From Candidatus Intestinimonas stercorigallinarum (GTDB lineage Bacteria > Bacillota > Clostridia > Oscillospirales > Oscillospiraceae), in contig DXDV01000149.1 of NCBI GenBank assembly GCA_019115345.1, forward strand, positions 1-5,469: DNA of 5,469 bases, given 5' to 3'. Numbering within the stretch: position 1 is the first letter of the stretch; every line of letters begins with the position of its first letter. This document shows positions 1-5,267 of this stretch, one piece after another. The notes under the pieces were generated by a model that saw only the letters and a list, made by a program, of their open reading frames with translations, was not told the origin of the DNA and did no database searches. The translations under genes and the position numbers were made by a program.

Positions 1-80
1 GCCAGGTTGGCGCCCTTGCCGCCCAGCAGCTCCCGCATGGAGCCGTTGCCCTCGGAGAAGTCGTACACAAATTTTGCCAT
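1..80 (-). CDS. ppdK: Pyruvate, phosphate dikinase, N-terminal fragment (runs off left edge)
   Basis: Only the first 26 codons lie in the window. They read MAKFVYDFSEGNGSMRELLG followed by GKGANL. This is the highly conserved opening of pyruvate, phosphate dikinase, the cytoplasmic enzyme that interconverts pyruvate + ATP + Pi and PEP + AMP + PPi, and GGKGANL belongs to its ATP-binding N-terminal domain. The start is the ATG at 80-78, preceded by a near-perfect AAAAGGAGG at 97-89 with 8 bases between. The gene has its own promoter (133-160), so it appears transcribed independently of the nitroreductase gene upstream on the same strand. The remaining roughly 850 residues expected for the family are outside the window. 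PEP synthase is the main alternative, but it does not share this start. Confidence 0.93.
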   Translation of the reverse strand, partial: MAKFVYDFSEGNGSMRELLGGKGANL

Positions 81-132
81 TGGTGTTTCCTCCTTTTGAA
101 GCTCAAAAGTCGCGCTGGTGTCGCTTGCAACA

Positions 133-160
133 ATTATACCATTGCGATGGAAAAATGCAA
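133..160 (-). promoter_or_regulatory. Sigma-A promoter of ppdK
   Basis: On the minus strand a TTGCAT -35 (160-155) and a perfect TATAAT -10 (138-133) are separated by 16 bp. Transcription would start near 126, giving a leader of about 45 nt before the ppdK ATG at 80. The block is AT-rich between GC-rich coding regions. No intrinsic terminator is visible between the nitroreductase stop (182) and this promoter, so some read-through from upstream is possible. Confidence 0.8.
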
Positions 161-181
161 CAAAACTTTCGAAAAATTCGG

Positions 182-934
182 CTATTCCTCCAAAGATGGT
201 GCTACCATTTCTTCCAGGTCCCGGAGGTAGGCCGCCACCGACCGGCTCATCTCCCGGGAAAAATCCGATTCGTACTTGCGCTGACAGAAGGCGGAGAGGA
301 ACCCCTCGAAGGTCTGACCGCCGCAGCGGTCCCGGAACATGGTCCGGAGGGCGGCCTCGTCCAGCCGGCGGTAGCCGTTTTCGTGGACCACAAAGGCCTG
401 GTCGAACCGTTCCGGCTTTTTCCGCTCTTTTTGCTGCCGGGTGGGCCAGCCCAGCACCAGCATACAGGCGGGAAAGACCCAGGGGGGCAGGTCCAGCAGG
501 CGGCGGTGGTCCTCGTACCGCTCCATGACGTCGCCGATGTAGCAGGAGCCCAGCCCCAGGCTCTGGGCGGCCACCACGGCGTTCTGGGCGGCGATGGCGG
601 CGTCGGTGACCGCCAGCATCAGGTCGCCGGGGCCGGGGCGGCGGGGGGAGAGGCCGGCGGCACGGTAGGCGTCATGCCACCGGAGGCAGTCGGCGCAGAA
701 GATGAGGACCACCGGGGCTTTGGCGATGAAGGGCTGGTGGTCGCAGGTCTCGGCCAGGGCCTCCTTGAGGGTCTGGTCGGTGATGTCCAGGATGGTGTAG
801 AGCTGCTGGCAGCCGGCGGAGGGGGCCTGGGCGGCGGCGGCGAGGACCGCCGCCTTCACCTCCGGGGGAACGGGCCGGTCCTCGTAGGCCCGCACCGATT
901 TGCGGTCGTAGAGGCTCCGGATGATCTCGTTCAT
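182..934 (-). CDS. NfsA-like FMN-dependent nitroreductase family protein
   Basis: This 250-residue protein belongs to the nitroreductase superfamily: cytoplasmic, usually dimeric FMN enzymes that pass electrons to nitroaromatics, quinones or flavins. Visible family marks are RKSVRAY with RPVP (residues 11-23), an FMN-contacting N-terminal segment; QAPSAGCQQ (36-44); the second flavin-site segment SLGLGSCYIGDV (125-136); and LGWP (161-164), after which the NfsA/FRP-type C-terminal extension begins. The length fits NfsA-like members (about 240-250) rather than the shorter NfnB type. There are eight cysteines, including a CxxC at 80-83, a little rich for the family. The ATG at 934 lies 3 bp after the ferredoxin gene's stop, and its GGAGGTG (953-947) lies inside that gene, so translation is probably coupled. 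The electron donor is inferred to be the neighbouring ferredoxin. The physiological substrate cannot be read from the sequence. Confidence 0.92.
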   Translation of the reverse strand: MNEIIRSLYDRKSVRAYEDRPVPPEVKAAVLAAAAQAPSAGCQQLYTILDITDQTLKEALAETCDHQPFIAKAPVVLIFCADCLRWHDAYRAAGLSPRRPGPGDLMLAVTDAAIAAQNAVVAAQSLGLGSCYIGDVMERYEDHRRLLDLPPWVFPACMLVLGWPTRQQKERKKPERFDQAFVVHENGYRRLDEAALRTMFRDRCGGQTFEGFLSAFCQRKYESDFSREMSRSVAAYLRDLEEMVAPSLEE

Positions 935-937
935 GGC

Positions 938-1702
938 TTAAAAGAACACCTCCGGCTCCCGGCGGGGGGCGCACTTGGCCTCAAAGGCACGGGCGGCGGC
1001 CTCATAGGCCTCCCCCCGGTACTGCCGGGTCTGGGTGGGGCAGAGGTAGATGCAGGCGCCGCAGGAGATGCACTTTTCCTCGTCGGTGACCCAGGGGGTC
1101 TCCTTTGGAATGGCCCCGGCGGGGCAGGCGGCGGCGCAGGCGCCGCACTTGCTGCACCGGTCCCCGGCGGCGGGGTGGAAGGGGAGGCGCTTGTGGGGGG
1201 GCAGGTCCCGGCTGCCCGGGAGGGCGAGGGGGGCGTGGTCTCCGCCGGGGACAAAGGCGGCCAGGCGCGCCCGGTACCGGACGCCGAAGTCCTCCATGGC
1301 GGCCAGGTCGGCCTGGTCGGGACGGCCGGCGGCCACGTGGTCGAAGATGGAGTGGCAGGCGATGAAGGCCCCGGCGGCCACCACCCGGAAGCCGTTCCCC
1401 TCCAGCAGGTCCTGGAGCTCCACCAGGGCGCTGTCGTAGTGCCGGTTGCCGTACACCGCCACGGCGGCGGCGGGGCCGCCGTGCCCCTTCAGATGGGCGG
1501 CCAGCTGCTCCCGGCAGAGCTGGGGGATGCGCCCGGCGTACACCGGCAGGACCACCAGCACCGGCTCCTCCGCCGGCACCTCCAGGTTCTCGGCGAGGGG
1601 GCTGCCCAGCAGGTCCCGCTCCCGCACGCCCTCAAAGGGGCGCAGGATGGCCCGGGCGGTGGTTTTCGTGGTCCCTCGGGGACTGAAGAAAATGGAAAGC
1701 AT
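938..1702 (-). CDS. EFR1 family ferredoxin (flavodoxin-like fold plus two [4Fe-4S] clusters)
   Basis: This 254-residue protein has a flavodoxin-type N-terminal half and a bacterial-type 2[4Fe-4S] ferredoxin C-terminal half. The N-terminus SIFFSPRGTTKTTARAI (3-19) resembles the flavodoxin phosphate loop. VLPVYAGRIP (51-60) and AVYGNRHYD (82-90) are motifs typical of EFR1 proteins. The cluster motifs are CSKCGACAAACP (Cys183, 186, 189, 193) and CISCGACIYLCP (Cys211, 214, 217, 221), both complete. It should act as a cytoplasmic electron carrier. The ATG at 1702 was chosen because it begins exactly at the flavodoxin strand and has AAAGGCGG at 1717-1710. Upstream in-frame ATGs up to 1819 would add 39 low-complexity residues and overlap the predicted promoter. 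It is the first gene of a two-gene unit with the nitroreductase. Its partner and redox potential are unknown. Confidence 0.9.
   Translation of the reverse strand: MLSIFFSPRGTTKTTARAILRPFEGVRERDLLGSPLAENLEVPAEEPVLVVLPVYAGRIPQLCREQLAAHLKGHGGPAAAVAVYGNRHYDSALVELQDLLEGNGFRVVAAGAFIACHSIFDHVAAGRPDQADLAAMEDFGVRYRARLAAFVPGGDHAPLALPGSRDLPPHKRLPFHPAAGDRCSKCGACAAACPAGAIPKETPWVTDEEKCISCGACIYLCPTQTRQYRGEAYEAAARAFEAKCAPRREPEVFF
947..953 (-). promoter_or_regulatory. Ribosome binding site of the nitroreductase, inside the upstream gene
   Basis: GGAGGTG on the minus strand lies within the last codons of the EFR1 ferredoxin gene, 12 bases before the ATG at 934. The spacing is slightly long, and the upstream stop codon (940-938) sits between it and the start. 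That arrangement favours translational coupling through terminating ribosomes. Confidence 0.6.
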
Positions 1703-1751
1703 GATTTTTCCGCCTTTCTCCGGGACCGGCAGGGGCCCCGGGTGTGTTCCG

Positions 1752-1775
1752 CCCTCCCAAAACCGGAGGGTTTTG
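1752..1775 (-). promoter_or_regulatory. Two mutually exclusive hairpins in the EFR1 leader
   Basis: Read on the minus strand, CAAAACC (1775-1769) can pair with GGTTTTG (1764-1758) around a CTCC loop. Alternatively CCCTCC (1770-1765) can pair with GGAGGG (1757-1752) around a GGTTTTG loop. The two stems share bases, so only one can form. They would sit at the very 5' end of the transcript if the start is near 1778. No U-run follows, so neither is a terminator. A 5'-end stabilising hairpin is the conservative reading. Confidence 0.4.
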
Positions 1776-1784
1776 TCTGTTTCC

Positions 1785-1793
1785 ATCATAGCA
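1785..1793 (-). promoter_or_regulatory. Probable extended -10 promoter for the EFR1-nitroreductase unit
   Basis: The minus strand reads TGCTATGAT, an extended -10 (TGn + TATGAT). No convincing -35 lies 16-18 bp upstream, where the DNA is GC-rich, which is acceptable for extended -10 promoters. The predicted start near 1778 leaves a leader of about 75 nt before the ATG at 1702. This is the best candidate, but it rests on one element only. Confidence 0.5.
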
Positions 1794-1830
1794 CAGTCCG
1801 CCGCCAAGCGCCACCCCACACCGGAGTTGA

Positions 1831-1890
1831 ACGGTTTTCTATTTGAAAACGGACGGTTTTCTTTTTGAAACAGCCGGTTTTATTTTTTGC
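1831..1890. repeat. 22-bp tandem repeat array in the divergent promoter region
   Basis: Unit 1 (1831-1852) begins ACGGTTTTCTATTTGAAAAC. Unit 2 (1853-1874) begins ACGGTTTTCTTTTTGAAACA, and the two match at 18 of 22 positions. A third, degenerate unit starts with CGGTTTT at 1875, so the CGGTTTT cores recur at 1832, 1854 and 1875. Unit 1 also contains the inverted pair GTTTTC/GAAAAC. The array lies between the two divergent -10 elements, upstream of both promoters. A two-turn period with conserved cores suggests several binding sites for one regulator on the same DNA face. Chance A/T-rich repetition is the alternative. Confidence 0.6.
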
Positions 1891-1910
1891 TGTTCTTTTC
1901 CAGAAAATTG

Positions 1911-1919
1911 TGATAAAAT
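1911..1919 (+). promoter_or_regulatory. Probable extended -10 promoter for the EAL gene and trmO
   Basis: TGATAAAAT is an extended -10 (TGn + TAAAAT) in an A/T-rich stretch. The base block 17 bp upstream, TGTTCT (1891-1896), is a poor -35. Transcription would start near 1926, about 53 nt before the GTG start. A short inverted pair TTTTC/GAAAA (1896-1907) lies in the spacer. Confidence 0.55.
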
Positions 1920-1962
1920 AACCTAACACCATTTTGTTCCTGTTGTTCCTGGAAAGAGAAAA

Positions 1963-1970
1963 AGAGGGGG
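1963..1970 (+). promoter_or_regulatory. Purine-rich ribosome binding site that selects the GTG start
   Basis: AGAGGGGG ends 8 bases before the GTG at 1979. The alternative TTG at 1934 has only T-rich sequence before it and lies almost on the predicted transcription start, so it would lack a ribosome binding site. This decides the start in favour of the GTG. Confidence 0.6.
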
Positions 1971-1978
1971 TGGGGGTC

Positions 1979-3922
1979 GTGATCCGGTGGTCGCTGTCGG
2001 CGGAGCTCTTTTCCGCCATCCTCCTGGCGCTGCTGCTCCTCTCCTACCGGGGGAAGGACCAGGTCCTCACCCGCCGGCGGAAGATGTACCTGGTCTGCCT
2101 GTGGCTCTCCATGGGCTCCATCCTCCTCAACGTCCTGTGCGTCCTCACCATCGACCGGGCCCATCTGCTCCCCCTGTGGCTCAACCTCCTCCTCAACAGC
2201 CTCTATTTCTTCAGCGTGGTCATCCTCTCCACGGTGATGGCCGCCTATCTCTTTGAGCTCATTTTGGAGCACGTCTACGACGGCCACTGCCTCCGCCGGG
2301 CCCACCGGCTGCTGGCCTTCCTGGGGCTGCTGTACGGGGCGGTGGTGCTCTGGAACCTCCGGAGCGGCGTCCTCTTCTACTTCGACGAGGGGCACGTCTA
2401 CCACCGGGGCCCCCTCAACGGCCTGGGCTATCTCTTTTTGACGGTGGAGCTGGCCGCCCTGGTGCTGTGCTACCTGCGCAACCGCCCCAGCGTCAGCCGG
2501 GACATGGTCCAGGTCATGCGCACCCTGCCCCCGCTGGTGGTGCTGCTGATGGTCTTTCAGCAGCTCTTCCCTGAGATCCTCCTCAACGGGGCCATTGTGA
2601 CCCTGGCCGACCTGGTCCTCTACATCAGCTTCCAGAGCCGCCGGGTGGAGCTGGACAGCCTCACCAGCGTGGGCAACCGCATCAGCTTCCAGACCGAGCT
2701 GGCCCTGCGGCTGGACGGCGGCCAGCGCTTTCAGGTCATTTTGGCCGCCCTCCAGCAGTTTGCCGACGTCAACCGCCGCTTCGGCCACCAGATGGGGGAC
2801 GCCTTCCTCTATGAGGTGGCCCGGGAGCTGGAGCGGCGCTTCCCCCAGGGCCGGGTCTACCGCTTTTCCAACGTGGAATTCGCCCTGCTCCTCCCCTTTC
2901 CCGAGGACGGCGGCGAGGCGCGGCTGCGGCTCCTCCAGGAGCGCTTTGCCCAGCCCTGGACCCTGGGCTCGGCCCAGGCCGTCCTCAACGTCCGGCTGGC
3001 CGAGCTCCTCCACGACGGCCAGGCGTGGACCTCCGGCCAGGTGCTGGAGTACCTGGAATACGCCATGAATCTGGCCCGGCGGGAGGGGGCGCCCCTGGTG
3101 CGCTTCCGGCAGGAGATGGCCCGGGCCCTCCAGCGGCAGAAGGACCTGGTGGCCCTGATGCGCCAGTCCCTCCGGGAGCGGCGGTTCCGGGTGTGGTACC
3201 AGCCGGTGTGGGAGTCCGCCGCCGGGGCCTTCACCTCCGCCGAAGCCCTGCTGCGCCTGTCCACTCCGGCGGGCGAGCCCATCTCCCCCGCCGAGTTCGT
3301 CCCCCTGGCCGAGGAGAACGGCCTCATCGACGAGCTGAGCTGGCTGGTGCTGGAGGAGGTCTGCCGCCTCCTCTCCAGCGGCGCCGCTCCCGGCCTGGAG
3401 AGCGTCTCCATCAACCTGTCCATGCAGCAGTTCCTGGACCCCGGCCTGATCCCCCGGCTCCGGGGCGGCCTGGAGGCCCACCGGCTCGCCCCCCACCGGC
3501 TGAAGATCGAGATCACCGAGCGGGTGGTGGCTCAGGACGCCGTCCGGACCGCCGCGGTGATGGAGGAGCTCTCCCGCCTGGGCATCCGCTTCTACCTGGA
3601 CGACTTCGGCACCGGCTGGGCCAACCTGTCCTGCGCCCTGGACCTGCCCTTCCAGTGCATCAAGCTGGACCACAGCCTGCTGGCCGCCTACCCCGACAGC
3701 CCCCAGAGCCGAAAGCTGGTCCACGGCCTGCTCTCCCTCTTCCACGACATGGGGGTGCAGGTGGTGTCGGAGGGGGTGGAGACCCAGGCCCAGGCCGACG
3801 CCCTGTGCCAGCGGGGGGTGGACTGGCTCCAGGGCTACCACCTGGCCCGGCCCATGCCGGAGGAGGAGCTGTGCGCCTTCCTGGCCCGGCACGCCGCCCC
3901 CGGGCGGGCCGCGCAATTATAA
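1979..3922 (+). CDS. Seven-helix membrane protein with degenerate GGDEF and intact EAL domain (probable c-di-GMP phosphodiesterase)
   Basis: The protein has 647 residues from the GTG start. About seven hydrophobic segments (roughly 7-21, 36-57, 69-93, 111-126, 149-166, 183-197, 202-218) form a membrane sensor region of unrecognised ligand. A GGDEF-like domain starts at DSLTSVGNR (226-234), but the signature is SNVEF (297-301) instead of GGDEF, so cyclase activity is not expected. The C-terminal EAL domain looks complete: YQPV (407-410), SAEALLRL with Glu422, SINLS with Asn479, EITE (511-514), DDFGTG (541-546), IKLD with Lys562, SEGVET with Glu598, and QGYHLARP with Gln618. These cover the known metal-binding and catalytic positions, so hydrolysis of c-di-GMP to pGpG at the inner membrane face is likely. 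The degenerate GGDEF may sense GTP or act as an allosteric or dimerisation module. trmO follows 39 bp later without a terminator. Confidence 0.93.
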   Translation: MIRWSLSAELFSAILLALLLLSYRGKDQVLTRRRKMYLVCLWLSMGSILLNVLCVLTIDRAHLLPLWLNLLLNSLYFFSVVILSTVMAAYLFELILEHVYDGHCLRRAHRLLAFLGLLYGAVVLWNLRSGVLFYFDEGHVYHRGPLNGLGYLFLTVELAALVLCYLRNRPSVSRDMVQVMRTLPPLVVLLMVFQQLFPEILLNGAIVTLADLVLYISFQSRRVELDSLTSVGNRISFQTELALRLDGGQRFQVILAALQQFADVNRRFGHQMGDAFLYEVARELERRFPQGRVYRFSNVEFALLLPFPEDGGEARLRLLQERFAQPWTLGSAQAVLNVRLAELLHDGQAWTSGQVLEYLEYAMNLARREGAPLVRFRQEMARALQRQKDLVALMRQSLRERRFRVWYQPVWESAAGAFTSAEALLRLSTPAGEPISPAEFVPLAEENGLIDELSWLVLEEVCRLLSSGAAPGLESVSINLSMQQFLDPGLIPRLRGGLEAHRLAPHRLKIEITERVVAQDAVRTAAVMEELSRLGIRFYLDDFGTGWANLSCALDLPFQCIKLDHSLLAAYPDSPQSRKLVHGLLSLFHDMGVQVVSEGVETQAQADALCQRGVDWLQGYHLARPMPEEELCAFLARHAAPGRAAQL

Positions 3923-3961
3923 GAACCTGCCTGCAAAAAACATTAAGTAAGGAGGTCCCCC

Positions 3962-4654
3962 ATGGATCAGCCCTTCTCCATGGTCCCCGTGGCCCACATC
4001 CGCAGCGATTTCCCCACCAAGTTCGGCATCCCCCGGCAGAGCGGCCTGGTGGAGGACCTGCGCGCCACGGTGGTCTTTGCCCACGCCTACCGGGACCCCT
4101 CCGCCCTCCGGGGGCTGGAGGGCTTCTCCCACCTGTGGCTTTTGTGGGTCTTTTCCCAGTCGGTGGACGCCGGCTGGTCTCCCACCGTCCGTCCCCCCCG
4201 GCTGGGGGGCAACGAGCGGATGGGGGTCTTTGCAACCCGCTCCCCCTTCCGGCCCAACCCCATCGGCCTGTCCGCCGTGAAGCTGGAGGAGATCCGCCTC
4301 CAGACGCCGGAGGGCCCCCAGCTGGTGGTGTCGGGGGCCGACCTGATGGACGGCACCCCCATCCTGGACATCAAGCCCTACGTCCCCTACGCCGATTCCC
4401 ACCCCGAGGCCCTGAGCGGCTTCGCCCCCACCGGCGGGGCCCTGCTGGAGGTGGACTGTCCCCCGGCGCTGCTGGAGCGGGTGCCGCCGGACAAGCGCCA
4501 AGCCCTGCTGGGCGTCCTGGCCCGGGACCCCCGCCCCTCCTACCAGCACGACCCGGAGCGGGTCTACGGCATGGACTTCGCCGGACTGCAGGTCCGCTTC
4601 TCGGTGTCCGGGGAGCGGCTCACCGTCCGGTCGGTGGCCCCCCTCTCCCCCTGA
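3962..4654 (+). CDS. trmO: tRNA (N6-threonylcarbamoyladenosine(37)-N6)-methyltransferase, TrmO/TsaA family
   Basis: At 230 residues this matches the length of E. coli TrmO (235), a cytoplasmic enzyme that uses SAM to N6-methylate t6A37 in certain tRNAs. Family marks are FGIPRQ (21-26), the signature PRLGGNERMGVFATRSPF (79-96) continuing into RPNPIGLS, GADLMDGTPILDIKPYVPYA (125-144), and the C-terminal-domain pieces DPRPSYQ (189-195) and YGMDF (202-206). Both the SAM-binding beta-barrel and the smaller C-terminal domain are therefore present. TAAGGAGGT (3948-3956) stands 5 bases before the ATG, a textbook site, which favours this start over Met7. It probably shares the EAL gene's transcript, since no promoter or terminator is obvious in the 39-bp gap, and it ends at a strong intrinsic terminator. 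The family call is firm. Activity on a particular tRNA is inferred by homology. Confidence 0.93.
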   Translation: MDQPFSMVPVAHIRSDFPTKFGIPRQSGLVEDLRATVVFAHAYRDPSALRGLEGFSHLWLLWVFSQSVDAGWSPTVRPPRLGGNERMGVFATRSPFRPNPIGLSAVKLEEIRLQTPEGPQLVVSGADLMDGTPILDIKPYVPYADSHPEALSGFAPTGGALLEVDCPPALLERVPPDKRQALLGVLARDPRPSYQHDPERVYGMDFAGLQVRFSVSGERLTVRSVAPLSP

Positions 4655-4664
4655 ACAGCCGTTT

Positions 4665-4709
4665 GCCGGACCCGGAGCAGGCCCCGCCCGCCCCGGGTCC
4701 GGCCTTTTT
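4665..4709 (+). terminator. Intrinsic terminator after trmO
   Basis: GCCGGACCCGG (4665-4675) and CCGGGTCCGGC (4693-4703) form a perfect 11-bp GC-rich stem with a 17-nt loop, followed by a C and five T residues (4705-4709). It lies 10 bp after the trmO stop and closes the EAL-trmO unit. It also separates that unit from the LexA-controlled promoter that begins at 4764. Confidence 0.93.
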
Positions 4710-4763
4710 CTGCCCTCCGGCGGGAAAGTCCCCATTTTGGGACGGCGGCGGATCAGATTTTCC

Positions 4764-4793
4764 TTGACAAGAATCGAACATTTGTTGTATTAT
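4764..4793 (+). promoter_or_regulatory. Strong sigma-A promoter of the SOS-controlled small gene
   Basis: A consensus TTGACA (4764-4769) and TATTAT (4788-4793) are 18 bp apart, with a predicted start near 4800. One LexA box fills the spacer and a second covers the predicted start, so binding at either should block the polymerase. A start here gives a leader of about 145 nt before the ATG at 4946. Confidence 0.85.
4775..4788. promoter_or_regulatory. LexA (SOS) box 1
   Basis: CGAACATTTGTTGT keeps the CGAAC left half and the GTT of the Bacillus-type consensus CGAACRNRYGTTYG. Mismatches are at the third spacer base and the last two positions. It lies entirely between the -35 and -10. Alone it would be a moderate match. 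Its pairing with box 2 raises confidence. Confidence 0.72.
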
Positions 4794-4798
4794 CTAAT

Positions 4799-4812
4799 CG
4801 AACAAAAGTTCT
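4799..4812. promoter_or_regulatory. LexA (SOS) box 2
   Basis: CGAACAAAAGTTCT contains the perfectly symmetric GAAC-N4-GTTC core of the Gram-positive SOS operator. It departs from CGAACRNRYGTTYG only at the fourth spacer base and the final G. It overlaps the predicted transcription start, and its centre is 24 bp from box 1. Both boxes begin with AATCGAACA. Confidence 0.85.
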
Positions 4813-4879
4813 GGAAACCTTTTTTCCGCCGCGGCCGTCTAAAGGACAAAAAGGCTCCGGCAGAGGGCAGCGCCGAGAA

Positions 4880-4899
4880 AAGTCCGGAAAATTGGACTT
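4880..4899. promoter_or_regulatory. Inverted repeat in the leader of the small SOS gene
   Basis: AAGTCC (4880-4885) and GGACTT (4894-4899) are perfect 6-bp arms around GGAAAATT. They lie between the LexA-controlled promoter and the gene, just upstream of TGGTAGACT (4906-4914), which resembles an extended -10 with no good -35. The repeat could be a second operator or a small RNA hairpin. The sequence does not decide between these. Confidence 0.35.
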
Positions 4900-4945
4900 G
4901 CGGTGTGGTAGACTAGGGGCAGAAAGGCAATGGGAGGGACAGGGT

Positions 4946-5260
4946 ATGCAGACCATGTACTATCAGACGAGCCATTTCATCCGGCACCAGGGGAACCTGG
5001 TGGACCTGACGGCCTATCGCCGGAAGCGCACTGCGGCCTCCGGCGGCGCTCTGGCCCCCGCCCTGGAGGAGCCGGCCGCCCCTCCGGCGGCGGGACCCGA
5101 CCTGCGCCTGCTGCCCAAGCCCGCCTCCGCCTCCCCCAGGCGGCGGACGGCCCGGCGGCAGCGGCGGCTGCGCCGGGCGGCGGTGGTGCTGGACCTGTGC
5201 GCCAGCGCCGCCATGATCGCCCTCACCGCCGGCGCCCTGGCCGCCTTCCTGGCCCTGTAA
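4946..5260 (+). CDS. LexA-controlled small single-pass membrane protein of unknown function
   Basis: I do not recognise the family. The 104-residue product starts at the ATG at 4946, which has GGGAGGG (4932-4938) 7 bases before it. A start at Met4 (4955) is possible but worse placed. In order it has an aromatic, polar N-terminus (MYYQTSHFIRHQGNLVDLTA, residues 4-23), an Ala/Pro-rich probably disordered linker (about 29-63), an arginine patch RRRTARRQRRLRR (65-77), and one hydrophobic helix from about 78 to the last residue, 104. The positive-inside rule puts the N-terminal part in the cytoplasm, with the helix as a C-terminal tail anchor and almost nothing outside. There is no signal peptide and no LysM domain. 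Two LexA boxes on its promoter predict induction by DNA damage, and it appears monocistronic within the window. By analogy with YneA, SidA and DivS it could restrain division, but that is inference from regulation and topology only. Confidence 0.8.
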   Translation: MQTMYYQTSHFIRHQGNLVDLTAYRRKRTAASGGALAPALEEPAAPPAAGPDLRLLPKPASASPRRRTARRQRRLRRAAVVLDLCASAAMIALTAGALAAFLAL

Positions 5261-5267
5261 GGGGAAC

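Noticed and set aside
1703..1819. N-terminal extension of the EFR1 ferredoxin by 39 residues
   Set aside because: The extension has no family resemblance, and the extra start codons fall in or near the extended -10. The ATG at 1702 begins exactly at the flavodoxin strand.
74..1846. Long open plus-strand frame of 590 codons opposite the nitroreductase and ferredoxin genes
   Set aside because: It is a shadow of two well-supported minus-strand genes in GC-rich DNA. Its translation is Gly/Val-rich low complexity with no domain, and it crosses gene boundaries and promoters.
1934..1978. Upstream TTG start extending the EAL protein by 15 residues
   Set aside because: No ribosome binding site precedes it, and it nearly coincides with the predicted transcription start. 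The GTG at 1979 has a purine-rich site at good spacing and begins just before the first helix.
1880..3916. Long minus-strand frame of 678 codons opposite the EAL gene
   Set aside because: It is antisense to a gene with intact EAL motifs. The product is His/Gln/Gly-rich low complexity with no recognisable domain, as expected from reversed GC-biased codons.
3025..4767. Plus-strand frame of 580 codons crossing the EAL gene, trmO and the terminator
   Set aside because: It overlaps two clear genes in another frame, reads through the trmO terminator, and its translation is Pro/Gly/Arg-rich without motifs.
4753..4956. Minus-strand 67-codon frame over the LexA-controlled promoter
   Set aside because: It covers the promoter, both LexA boxes and the leader. 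It has no evident ribosome binding site, no conserved-looking segment and no termination signal.
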